Assembly (NCBI GenBank): GCA_029532415.1
Contig: JAQOTA010000002.1
Location: forward strand, 1 to 64,000
DNA from: Marasmius tenuissimus
Lineage: Eukaryota > Basidiomycota > Agaricomycetes > Agaricales > Marasmiaceae
Reading direction: 5' to 3'
Length of the DNA stretch: 64,000 nucleotides
Every line of letters starts with the position of its first letter. Position 1 is the stretch's first letter. The position numbers and the translations under genes were made by a program. The notes under the pieces are model-generated. The model worked only from the letters and a program-made list of their open reading frames with translations, did not search any database and was not told where the DNA came from. This document shows positions 23,327-33,500 of the stretch, piece after piece.

Positions 23327-24328
23327 GGTTCAGAGCTCACAAAGGCTCAAGCTTCCCAGTGAAAACCGCATCTGCACCAGTCTGGGAATATCTGCGGTTA
23401 TCTGGAGTTATCGGAGAAAATCCGCACATGCAGACACCTTCAGATATTCCCAGAGTTTGCTCGTTTGGCCAAATTTTATCTGCGCCTGTCTGACCTGAAA
23501 TCCACTCATTCTGCTGGTTTCTGTGGTTATCCGGGTGCATCTGCAGGTATCTGGTGTTTTCTGTTGCTTCTACACATTCTCGCTGACTGGTTCCTTCGGG
23601 TTCTTTATGATTGAATCCTCTGTTATTATCTCCCATTCTCGTCGTTATATATATGGAAAATAGAGGAGACTACAAACTAACCACCTCAAAGATGTGACAA
23701 AGGTGATGACTTTGCTCCAGCGGGCTGCGGAATCACTGATGAACCTCTTGGGTCGACGAGTCACGACTTTCTTCTTCCATCCAACTCAACCCATGCCATC
23801 TCCACATGCCATGTCCCTCCTATCGTTCATCCCACCCAGTCGCGATGCGAGTCGGCCAATCCTGTGAACACTATGCTTTGGAGACGGCTGGATGGAGATT
23901 AGATAACAGTGAGCAACAAGTAATGGACGTCGAAGAATAGAAGTACCTGAACACGCCATAGCACTCATAAGACCCCGACGTAGTTTTACCTGACTAGGAT
24001 AATACAGATTCCAGAATGAGCAAGCCATGTCGAATCTCGATGAGCGTAAAATGATCTGACACTCACTAGGAACCACGATCCTTCGCGATATCCACAAGCA
24101 TAAATTGACAGGCGGAGAAATCAGAGGAGTACAAAACGTTGTGATGAATCCCCCCAGAAATCCAACCATCTCCCGACTCCCAAGCATCTTCACGACTCCA
24201 AGCTCCACCTCCGAGGGTCTGCATCCAGATCGACGCGGAAATCACCAGACATCCCCAGACACCCCAGATACCCCCAGATCGTGCAGGTGCGGTTTTCACT
24301 GGCGCTCAAGCTTGAAGGCAGTTGAACC
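23327..24328. mobile_element. Nested ~1.0-kb element with long inverted ends
   Basis: The two ends are inverted copies of each other over roughly 90-100 bases with small gaps. Shared words read inward from each end include GGTTCA, TCAAGCTT, CAGTGAAAACCGCA, CTGCAC, TCTGG and TATCTG (left 23,327-23,420, right 24,235-24,328 in reverse complement). CAGTG at a terminus recalls hAT elements, but a clear 8-bp target duplication is not visible, and the similarity continues beyond CAGTG. No transposase frame is present, so it would be a MITE-like non-autonomous element nested in the larger TIR element. Confidence 0.55.
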
Positions 24329-25071
24329 CTCCCATCTCTCAAAGGTTTATTCATCGGCTGGCGACGTTCACGACTGCTCCCTCATCAAATTCTTCGCCTT
24401 TTCGACATACCGATCCCCTCTCCCACGCGCAAATACTTGCACTGAGTTTCAACAATGAACATACTACCAGTCAACAATCTTTTCAATCTCATTCATGATC
24501 ACCTTGGCCAGCAACCGGAACTCAGCAGCCAGTACAGAGGGCTGGCGGACACCCCGAACACTGGTGCACGCGGCCCACTGAGGTCAGGCTCGCTCTGACT
24601 TCCTTTTTTTACACCTAATTTACGCCCTATTCACCATATAGGGACGACAATGACCAATTTTTACTTCCGAATTTGAAGAGGCACCTACGACCTGCATCTG
24701 GGTGCGCGGATGCTCTCTCAAATGAGTCAGCGGATCGATGGGTTTGAAGGAATTATCAGTCAGGATTGTGCATGTAACTTCGTTGCAGCCGCTGATACTC
24801 AGTACCAAACCTTCTCTTACAGGGACCAACAACGAACCGCCACCATATTTTAGCTCTGACGGCACCTGGGTCTGGGTACTAACCTTTCGGAGCTCCCCCG
24901 TTCTACGTATCCGTTGCAGCACTCTCACATGACAAGATAACCACCGAAACATTCAGCCCAACGCCGCGAGCTAAACCTTTCGGATATTGTCACCGCGTGC
25001 AGGCTATGCCGATCTATATAAAGCGGCATCTCGTGGACAAAGTCATTCCTCCGGAGTGCCCACACTGAACA
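24329..25071. other. Noncoding interior of the TIR element with promoter near its end
   Basis: No frame in this stretch is convincing. Its last ~60 bases contain a TATA box (25,015-25,022) that precedes the small gene starting at 25,072. Confidence 0.4.
25015..25022 (+). promoter_or_regulatory. TATA box of the small gene at 25,072
   Basis: The octamer TATATAAA lies 50 bases upstream of the ATG at 25,072, a plausible distance for a fungal core promoter with a short 5' UTR. Confidence 0.5.
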
Positions 25072-25673
25072 ATGCCAAAGGCCAGCAAAGGTACGAGTTC
25101 TGATCGTCTCTGCTTACCCACAAGCCAATCTCACCACGTCAATGAGCAGCTAAAGTCCAGTCTGCCAAATCGGGCAACAAGCATAAAGTTTCGAAATCCT
25201 TGCAACCAAGAGAAGGTCAGTCACTCTTATATTCTCAAATCAGGTCGCAAATGTGTATTAAAGATCGAAATTCTAGACGAGATCACGAACGGAGATTTAG
25301 TCGACGAGTACACACACGAAGCGATCGTACCACCTCGTCGACGACCTAAATCTTCGACACACGCTATTCAAGGGGACACCAATATCGAGGTACAGCAAAA
25401 ACGCCCGGAGAGAGCCACCAAGAAACGAGCCATTGAAGAAAAAAGTACGTCCATATCCAATCCTCGTTTGCTAAAACTGACCTGAGTTCATTCATTAGTA
25501 TGGATGGATCCTCAAGCAGGTGTTCCAAAGGGAAAGGGCGCCGCAGACGCTCACAAGGCCCTCAAACGGGAGCGTGCTCTTTCGAATGCAGAGTCACACA
25601 GGCAAGTATGCCACAAAGACGCTGTAACAAAAGGCCAAACTCAAAATCAACCGTGGCCCTCCGGCTTACCGTA
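25072..25673 (+). CDS. Small basic protein, unknown function, ends at the element border
   Basis: The frame from ATG 25,072 starts MPKASK and has a donor-like GT directly after that codon. The unspliced frame runs 137 codons, and a second exon beginning near 25,500 (WMDPQAGVPKGKGAADAHKA) can be joined through an intron GTACGT..TTAG at about 25,444-25,499. The product is Lys/Arg-rich (KRPERATKKRAIEEK) with no recognised domain. The downstream frame runs without a stop through the right TIR into dynein sequence (stop at 25,786-25,788). The C-terminus may therefore be dynein-derived and out of frame, or the true stop may have been lost. Exon structure is tentative. Confidence 0.4.
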
Positions 25674-25785
25674 CATGAGGCATTGCGGCTGTTTCAAGAT
25701 CGCCTTGTCAGAGGAGCGTGTATGGATTGACGAACATATCGATGTATACGCTATAAAGTATTTCCCCACCAGACACTGTGTCCAT
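25674..25785 (+). pseudogene. Dynein heavy chain fragment continuing copy 1
   Basis: After the second CATGAG hexamer the sequence reads HEALRLFQDRLV and then, one frame over, EERVWIDEHIDVYAIKYFP. That is the part of dynein AAA4 immediately following the residues at 18,650. It shows that copy 1 was a single gene before insertion. The similarity stops near 25,785, just before the convergent RING gene end. Confidence 0.85.
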
Positions 25786-25816
25786 TAACTATATACAATA
25801 TATTGTCGGCTCCTGG

Positions 25817-26771
25817 TCAGACACGTGCCTCAGACCTGCTCCACAAAGTGGTCAACAGTTTCCTGAGTGCCAAGCACCGCGTACCACCTGTGAGCTTGCT
25901 TCTGCATAGCGGGCATGCTTCCACCCTTTGCTTTAACTCGTCGGTACAGTCATCGCAAAAGCTATGCCCACACGCGTTTCTACATAGCACCGTCAGTGGA
26001 CATAGAGGAAAGGTTCGGTCGTGACTTACGTTGCAGGTAATCTGTTTGGTCCATAGTCCTCTTGGCAAACCGTACAGATTCCTATCGACCGTAGCATTGC
26101 TTCGTCCAGCTCAGCGAGGAATTGGGGCCTGATATCCTCCATATGCGCACGTAACGCAAAATTTTCCTGCAAGGTCGGTTCCAATTCTCGATTCGAAAAA
26201 AAAGTGAAGAATACTGCTTACATCGCGCGCCGTATTGAGGTCCTTCTGAATGAGATCCAATACGCCTTTGACTTTTCGCAGCTCTTCATTCGCGGTAATG
26301 ATTTGCTCTTGAAGAGCTACGTTATCCGCTGCACTCCACTGTAGCTGTTGCCGAAGGAGGCGAATTCTCGTCATATTTTTACTCTCGGTATTCTCTCCAT
26401 TTCCCGCTTCAAGCTATGAGTACCAAATAGACACCATTAGAATCTTAGGTGGGATAAGATCAGCCTTGGAATCACGTACGGTGCTCTGCCCTTTACCAGG
26501 ATGCGCACTTTCAGTCTGCGCCACCTTTCCCGCTCCACGAGCTGGTAAGAGTCCGTCGAGATCGATCCTGCCTGCTCCAGGCTGAGAGAGTACAGGTTAG
26601 TGAGAGATCACCAATATCACGAGAGATCTGGTGCACAAACAAGGACATAAGCAGCGCCTCCGTACCGTCTTGTTTGCATTCAAACAAAGTTTGAGGCGTC
26701 TCTTGCTGAGTAGTGGCCCTGGCCGAGGCCTCAGTACGCACGCCGTCCATTCGCTCCCCGATGAGTGGCAT
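25817..26771 (-). CDS. Coiled-coil RING-finger protein (putative E3 ligase)
   Basis: The gene reads leftward from ATG 26,771. Introns join the exons in frame through segments DGRIDLDGLLPARGAGK, a helical region IRLLRQQLQWSAADNVALQE and QIITANEELRKVKGVLDLIQ, then ENFALRAHMEDIRPQFLAEL. A C-terminal C3HC4 RING closes the protein: CTVC near its start, NACGHSFCDDC, and CPLC, with all eight ligands visible after removing an intron near 26,029. RING proteins of this kind usually bring a ubiquitin-loaded E2 to a substrate; substrate and location are unknown. The gene sits tail-to-tail with the dynein fragment and in the same direction as a second coiled-coil RING gene at 27,463, which suggests an old tandem duplication. 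Confidence 0.75.
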
Positions 26772-26789
26772 GGCGTAGTAGGGCGTGAG

Positions 26790-27261
26790 CTACAATGAGG
26801 GTACGAAAGCGTCTGCCTTAAATACTAATAGCCAAGGGCTGCCATTGTCAGAAGCGAATTGAACTCGACCATTCTGATCAACGACATAAAGGCCGTAGGG
26901 TCCCATGCGTATACAAAGGGCTTTATTGATCTTTCGATGCTTTTGTTCAATCTCAGGCACTGGAATACACATATGCCCGTGTTTAAGCCATCGTCGACCC
27001 GTTCAAACCGTCGAATCACCAAAGGATATGTCACGGATGGTGCCATGACCTGTGGCCATGAGTCTCCGTTTGGTCTGACCAAGCATCTAAATAACAAAGC
27101 ATCACGAGGGCCGAACGAGCCCTCACATAGCACAATGTAGTGGTAATCTTTCGATGTTGAAATGAGGGCGAGGTGGTGGTGGAGGACTCGAGAAATCCGA
27201 CTGATAGAATATCCTTAACCGTGGTTTTCTTTACTCCTATTGACGAATCCGCGCCAAACAT
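26790..27261 (-). CDS. Possible small hypothetical gene, frames disagree
   Basis: Three overlapping minus frames contain protein-like pieces: MFGADSSIGVKKTTVKDILS at the 5' end, PSVTYPLVIRRFERVDDGLN in the middle, and MGPYGLYVVDQNGRVQFASD before a stop at 26,790. They would need introns or frameshifts to join, and I could not find convincing splice pairs. It may be a relic. It ends 19 bases before the start of the downstream RING gene. Confidence 0.25.
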
Positions 27262-27462
27262 ATCAGGTTTGTTCAGCCCTATCGATACCTAATCCAAGGC
27301 CTGAGCCCAAGCAAGCACGCCTAGTTTGCGTTATTCTTTGCGGCGATGCCATTTGGAGGATCTATCCGATCGAATGATTATCATAACCGGTAAGACAAAC
27401 GTAAATTGAGATACTAATGTCCAGCTAGAAGGACGTCAGCGCCTCCTTCCAAAAAAGTCCTC

Positions 27463-28486
27463 TCAAGAACGCTCTTTCTTCCCTCCGGGCTCCCGAGAAA
27501 CCTCGGTCTCTCCAAGGATCTCTGTAAAATCGCTGAACATCGGTTTCAAATCAAAGTTGGGGATTGGACGCCGGACCACCGCGCTCCTGCATACAGGGCA
27601 ACTATACGGAGTCATGGAGGAGGAGAAAATTTCGATCTCAAACATGGCTTTGAGGCAGGTGCGACGGAAGCTGTGACCACAGCTAAGACTAGTGGATGGT
27701 ATCAGCTGGAAGCTTAGTATTAAATGCCAAAGATGATGGTACTCACACATAAGGCGCCCGCAACCTGTCCAGGCATATTTTGCAACTGATGTGAGGCTCC
27801 AGATCGGCCAACTCCTGGAGGCAGACGTCGGATGCATCTCGACTTCCAATTTTAGGATCCGACAGCACTTACTGGTCGTTCTCGCGGCTCATGAGCTGCG
27901 GCTGCAGCGAGATCAACGCCTTGTTGAAACGGATTGTGAGTGTGGATTGACCGGATGCTTGATGTAATATTTTCACCTTAGTGAGTTGATCGCGAGCAGC
28001 AATAAGGACCTCGTTCTCCTGCATGCAGAACTATGAGTGCATCATCCATGTTGGCTTGAGAGAGAGCACGCACCTGAGATAACTTTGCTCGGTCCGCATG
28101 GAGCGCTTCGTTCTCCAGAATGAAACTGATGCAATAAGCCGATGGATAACCGAGCAAGAGCCTACATTGTAAACCTTGGTGTTCATGGGCTTGTTGACAT
28201 CCTACGTATGTATAGCTGTGTCAATTATCCGGTGCTACTTGGGTAGTAGGGACTCACTTGTCTCGCCTCTTTGATATTTTCAACGCAGGACTCGTCGATA
28301 AGATTCTGACCGACAGATCAACCTGTGTCCCACAAGTGAGACGCTGAATAATCCGCCGTGATTTGAGAAGGCCCAGGCCTCGCAGTCGCATTGGGAGGGC
28401 TCACGCTCGAGGGTGGCATTGCTGGCGGACTTGCACGAGGAAAGAATGTGGTAAATGCCACCGGGATGCACTGTTTCGTGGACCAT
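27463..28486 (-). CDS. Coiled-coil RING-like protein with one zinc ligand missing
   Basis: Several short exons join in one frame on the minus strand: NLIDESCVENIKEAR, DVNKPMNTKVYN, FILENEALHADRAKLSQ, ENEVLIAARDQLTK, ELADLEPHISCKICLDRLRA, then LSCGHSFRRTCLKAM and YSCPVCRSAV, ending GGKKERS. The order is a helical stretch followed by a RING. In the RING the first cysteine after the CGH histidine, normally part of a SFCRTC pattern, is arginine (SFRRTC). The second zinc site would therefore lack a ligand, and the protein may be inactive or decaying. The 5' end is uncertain; the frame with ATG 28,486 (MVHETVHPGG) lies 37 bases from the inner edge of array B, mirroring the gene next to array A. Confidence 0.55.
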
Positions 28487-28522
28487 CTTTTATAGCAACC
28501 TCTGGCAGCGTATGGGATATAT

Positions 28523-29934
28523 GGGATGAAATGGGAGTAGAGATGAATTTTGCCTGCACCAATACAGTAGACGCGGATGATGGGAGTAAGTGAGAAGCTT
28601 GAGGGTCAATCCGGCAAGCGGAAGCTTGGCCGGATTTGCGCTGTGAAGAATGTGTGAAGAAGCTGTGCAGAATGAGTCAGCAGAACCAGACGCGCGGGAC
28701 CGATTGCGAGTCTCATCAGGTCTCATCCCTACCACCATCACCTAGTCCGTTCAGAGTCTGCTTTGAACACCTCGTCTGTTTTCTTACCCTTCTTCTTCCA
28801 CGATGGCCGCCGTTTAAGCACGGTAATCATCTGGATACCTCATACGTCGTTGTCGATGCAGCCAACGAGTTTCTCCGAGTTCGATGTGGATCTCGCGTGT
28901 TGAGTTTGCTTAGAGCTTGCTTTGGGCATTCTTTCCTTTCACGATGACCGCCGTTTAAGCACGGTAATCATCGGGATGTATCACACGCCGTTGTCGATGC
29001 AGCTGCCGTCCATATATCTCGCTCAGAGGTCGCTTTGAGCCCACCACCTCTTCTCTCTGCCTTCGAGACCGCCTGCGTTCTCCTCCCTCGTTCAGAGTTT
29101 CCTTTGAACGCTCTGGCTCTTCTTCACGAGCTCGATGAAGCTTTCGCGTGCTGTGCCGATGACCGCCGTTTAAGCACGGTAATCATCGAGATGCCTCGCA
29201 CGTCGTTGTCGATGCAGCTGCCATCCATATATCTCGCTCAGAGGTCGCTTTGAGCCCACCTCCTATTCTCTCTGCCTTCGAGACAGCCTGCACCCTTCCC
29301 TTTCGTTCAGAGTCTGCTTTGAACACTGTGATCATTTTTCTCCGGGCTCGATGTGAATCTCGCGTGTGGTGTTTGCTCAGAGCTTGCTTTGGAGATTCTT
29401 TCCTTCCACGATGACCACCGTTTAAGCACGGTAATCATCGGGATGCCTCTCACGCCGTTGACGATGCAGCTGCCATCCATATATCTCGCTCAGAGGTCGC
29501 TTTGAGCCCACCACCTCTTCTCTCTGCCTTCGAGACCGCCTGCGTTCTCCCTCGTTCAGAGTTTCCTTTGAACACTCTGACTCTTCTTCACGAGCTCGAT
29601 GAAGCCTTTCGCGTGTTGTGCCGATGACCGCCGTTCAAGCACGGTAATTGTCGGGATGCCTCACACGTCGTTGTCGATGCAGCTGCCATCCATATATCTC
29701 GCTCAGAAATTGCTTTGAGCCCACCACTCTTCTCTCTGCCTTCGAGATACCTCTACTTTTCCTTTTGTTCAGAGTCTGCTTTGAACGCTGTGATTCTTTT
29801 TCTCCGAGTTCGATGTGAATCTCGCGTGTGGTGTTTGCTCAGAGCTTGCTTTGAGCATTCTTTCCTTCCGAGATGACCGCCGTTTAAGTACGGTAATCAT
29901 CGGGATGCCTCACGTCGTTGTCGATGCAGTTTGT
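28523..29934 (-). repeat. Repeat array B, right arm of the large inverted repeat
   Basis: This block is the reverse complement of array A. Six hairpin copies lie near 28,802, 28,943, 29,158, 29,410, 29,623 and 29,872 (spacings 141, 215, 252, 213 and 249). The innermost spacing of 141 is the same as in array A. Between them are 20-bp palindromes such as GCTCAGAGGTCGCTTTGAGC and GTTCAGAGTCTGCTTTGAAC and the CTATATATC boxes. The unique inner edge (28,523-28,765) matches 11,365-11,605. The outer end stops abruptly at 29,934, where a 2OG-dioxygenase-like 3' end begins. Confidence 0.85.
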
Positions 29935-30085
29935 TACTATTGATGATGTTTGTAGGTATCATGGCATTCAGTAGCTTGTAGGGTCAATAGAACATCATGA
30001 TAAGTTGTAGGCAACCAATGTGATTGATTTGAAAGGTCATGCATGAAAACATGAATGAGGACATTCATGGAAAGTGAGCGAAGAC
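29935..30085 (+). pseudogene. Remnant of the 2OG-dioxygenase-like 3' end (copy 2)
   Basis: This ~150-bp stretch matches 19,190-19,330. Both begin with codons for FVTIDDV and continue into the same 3' flank, which includes TATCATGG and a later near-complement that could form a short hairpin. Only the last few codons of the dioxygenase-like protein survive. It directly abuts the outer end of array B. Confidence 0.65.
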
Positions 30086-30299
30086 CACTCATTTAATTAC
30101 CAACTTGTTCACAGAGATAGAGCTGCTTTTCAGTCAGCTCATGACAAAGATGTCGCTGTGATGACCAGCTCAGGCACGACAGACGGATGGTGAGAGGACA
30201 GCGGACTGTATTGGGAAGCATATAAACATTGGGAGAGATACAGTCTGAGTGTGGTCCGAGATTTCGGTTTCTTTGAGATCCAACGTGACTGGTTCCATT

Positions 30300-30592
30300 C
30301 CTTGCAGGCCACCCAGAATAATCTATATCTTTGCTGCGTAACTTCATCAGACGTGGGCTGGAGGAATTCGCCTGCATCAATACAGCAGACGCGGAGGATA
30401 TCGGATTCACGGAGACCAACGCCAGTTGATCGGTCTGTCTGTGCTGTGAAGAATCTATGAAGAATAGCTCATGAGTCAGCTGATTGTCCGGATCGCAAGA
30501 GGGTCTCATCCGTACCGCCATAACTTCACGTTCAGAGTCTGCTTTGAACATCTCTGTATCTCTCAGTTGTTAAGTATCGGGTTCAGAAAGGT
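30300..30592 (+). repeat. Dispersed repeat Y, copy 2
   Basis: This block matches 16,793-17,105 in the same orientation. Shared words include GGAATTCGCCTG, GAAGAATCTATGAAGAAT, GAGTCAGCTGAT and GTTCAGAGTCTGCTTTGAAC, followed by about 40 further bases of similarity (TCTCTCAG, ATCGGG). It lies just upstream of the AAA1 part of the second dynein pseudogene. Confidence 0.65.
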
Positions 30593-30599
30593 GTGAACA

Positions 30600-33500
30600 T
30601 ACTTTCCATGGAACGGGTACGTCTATGCGTGCAGATTTTACACATATCTGTTAAACTGACTCGTTTACAGGTCAAAATGAGTCGGTCAGAGCTCCTCAAT
30701 GCAGCTGGCCGATTTGTTCTGGCGTTCAGTTGTGATGAACTATTTGATTTCCGAGCGATGGGTTGAATCTGCGGGATCGTGTTGAGTCGGTGCTTGGGGA
30801 TGTTTCGACGAATTTAACCGACTGGAGCAAATCCTTAGTGCCGTATCGCAACAGGTACAGATTATCTAGCAAGGTCTTGGGGATTGAGCTCGTAGGAAAG
30901 ATTCTAAAGATAAATCTCAACATGGGTACGCTTCACTGATATGAAGAAAGGAGCTGGTGTTGAAGTTGTTTCCGTACAGGGATTTTCATCACTACTCAAC
31001 CCAACTACGCCGGACGCCGGGGCGGCGCTGGATCATCTTCGATGGGACGTTGACCCCAGTGGGTAGAGAACTTGAATATGTACGTTTTACGTTCGACGAA
31101 ACAAAGCATTCCCGATCTTATGTTCCTTTCAGTGTCCTTGACGATTATAAGCTTCTGATCTTACCGAACGGTGAACGTGTCAAATGTCACCCAAAGTACA
31201 GAGAACACCTCGGATGTATGCGACACTTGCTACCGCGAGTCGATGCGGTATCATTCGGTTCGGCAAAAACGTTGTGGAACCTTAGATGGTCTACCAACAC
31301 CAGCCCAACACACGTCCACAATACCGCTCGACGGGGGAGACGAAGGAACCGGCGACATTATTGCTCGCTCGTACCTACACGCTTCCCGATAACGCTGCCT
31401 CGGCGAACCTCGTCACGCAAAAGAGGTGCCTACCATACTCGGACGTTACTTCGTAGATGGGGCCCTTGTCAATTCCGCTTTGGCTTTTGTGGAGACCATC
31501 GAACATGATATGGATTTCGCCACGACATGCGCACTCAACACCCTCTCTCATCAACAAGACTGTGCGAGGCATCATCGAGTACACGTCCAACACTCCGATT
31601 CTCCCTTACCCTTCGAGCGGGTCGAACAGAACAGTACAACACCAAGTGATTGCTCGTCATTGTCTTCGCCTTCTCGGTGATGCAAAGTTGGATTTGCGCT
31701 CAGAGATGGGAGACTTCCTTTGCAATCGTACCAGCATTGACCTACCGCCACTGAGCCCAGGCGGGTCACTCATCAATTTCGATGTTTGAACTGCCCGAGG
31801 AGGATGGATTGCTTGGCAGACGCATTCAACTCGGCAGATAGCAAGGAATCTTCTCATCGTCTTCACCATGAACCATCCAAGAACGGCTTGGCCTTCAGGG
31901 CCATCACCTCGCCCGCCTTACTCAATCGTTGTGTTCTGGATTGGTTTGGCGATTGGTCGGACCGGGCCCTATATCAGGTTGGAACGGAGTCTACACACTT
32001 GCCTAATATCGATCTCTCAATGTATAACCCTCCCGCCAACTTCCCAATCACCCATCGAGAGTTGTCTATGCACAGAACAGTGGTTGTCAATGCATTAGTC
32101 TACGTGCACTCTTCTTTGCATCAGATCAATCAACGCATCAGTCGACGACAAGGCCGTGCTGAGCGGAAGAAGGCCGAATCCATCGGGATACAACCCGCCT
32201 TGGTCGAGCAAGATAAACCTATCCACCAGCAACCTGCCGTTGCCGAAGCAGAATCCGCTGTAAAAGAGGCAACGGCTGATGTGCGCAGTATAAAAAGGCT
32301 CACCTCCAGCAAGTTTAACACTCCCGAGGAGTCAATCTGACGATGGAGTCAGTCTGCGCTCTTCTAGGGTTCAGGATCGACAGTCGGAGGGCAGTACAGG
32401 GTATCATTCGTCGAGACATGTTCATCCCATCTCCAGCTTCAACATCGAGAAGGTGACGACCAGGCCGATGCGCGACGTCGAGAAGCACTTACTCAGCCGT
32501 CCTTCTTACAACTTCAAATCAGTCAACCGTGCCAGTAAATCGCGTGGGCCTCTTGTTAAGAGAGTTCTGTCGAAGGTCAAGTATTCCGAGATTCTTGACC
32601 GACTGACCGAGTTGAACGACTCCGAAACGAGGTTCAGTCTTCCAAAGGGAGGCGGAGACGACGAAGAAGCAAGCGAAGGCCATCATCGAATGATTGTGGA
32701 ACTCGAGGCGAAAATAGCCCTGCTCATCAGTGAAACTCGGGCGATCGAATCTGAGATGGAGTGGGTAGAGAGCAAATTCGACCGCGGTGTGGAGCTCCTG
32801 GAGAGTTTATCCTCTGAGCGGGGGCGCTGGGAGTCAGTTAGCCGCGCTTTCAACGCCGAGATCCATCAGTCGAGTTTTCTCCCAATATTTGCAGTAGGGC
32901 CACGTTTGTGAACTTTACAATGACCCGTAGCAGTTTGCAAAGCCAATTCCTCGATCAAGTTCTCAAAGTTGAACGTCCCGATACAGACGAGAAGCGGACC
33001 GATTTGATGAAGATCCAAGGAGAGTTCCGCCTTCGTTTACGCACTCTCGCAAAGCTGCTTCTGCAGGCCCTCAATGAATCGCAGGGAAATACCCTCGACG
33101 ACGACAAGGTCATCGATACGTTGGAGACGTTGAAGCAGGAGGCTGCGGAAGTCACACGGAAAGTCGAGGAAACTGACATTATCATGAAGGAGGTGGGGGA
33201 AGTCACAGCTGAATATCTCACGATCGCGCAGGCCTGCAGCGTGGTGTTCTTCGTACTGGAACAGCTCAACGTTGTGAATCACTTCTATCAGTTCTCGTTA
33301 CGCTTCTTCCACGATATCTTTGACTACGTTCTTCACCACAACCCGAACCTCAAAACCGTGACCGACTACAGCCAGAGGAGAGATATCCTTTTGAACGACC
33401 TGTTCCTGGTCGTTTACAAACGGACATCTCGTGCTCTGCTTCATCGCGATAGAGTTATGCTCGCTGTCCTGCTTGGCCAAGTCAAGCTGCGGGGCGTGGA

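Larger units (their letters stand above)
18658..25673. mobile_element. 7.0-kb TIR transposon carrying a FunK1 kinase, inserted in dynein
   Basis: The left end reads TACGGTAAGCACCG and the right end reads CCGGCTTACCGTA, giving a perfect 10-bp terminal inverted repeat TACGGTAAGC. The hexamer CATGAG lies immediately outside both ends (18,652-18,657 and 25,674-25,679), as expected of a target-site duplication. Removing the element and one hexamer restores the dynein sequence from LVRVWAHE to ALRLFQDRLV in frame, which fixes the boundaries independently of the repeats. Inside are a 2OG-dioxygenase-like fragment, the FunK1-type kinase gene, a nested inverted-repeat element and a small TATA-driven gene. 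No transposase is recognised inside, so it is probably non-autonomous. A 6-bp duplication does not match hAT (8) or typical CACTA (2-3); superfamily is left open. Confidence 0.85.

Noticed and set aside
18658..25673. Starship-type giant element
   Set aside because: No tyrosine recombinase (DUF3435) frame is present, and clear inverted ends with a short duplication point to a DDE-type cut-and-paste element.
25817..28486. The two RING genes as one long gene
   Set aside because: The upstream gene has a stop at 27,463, its own RING at the end, and the next start at 26,771 opens a separate protein of the same design.
30093..30551. 152-codon minus frame over repeat Y2
   Set aside because: It lies in repeat sequence, and the equivalent in Y1 is not open.
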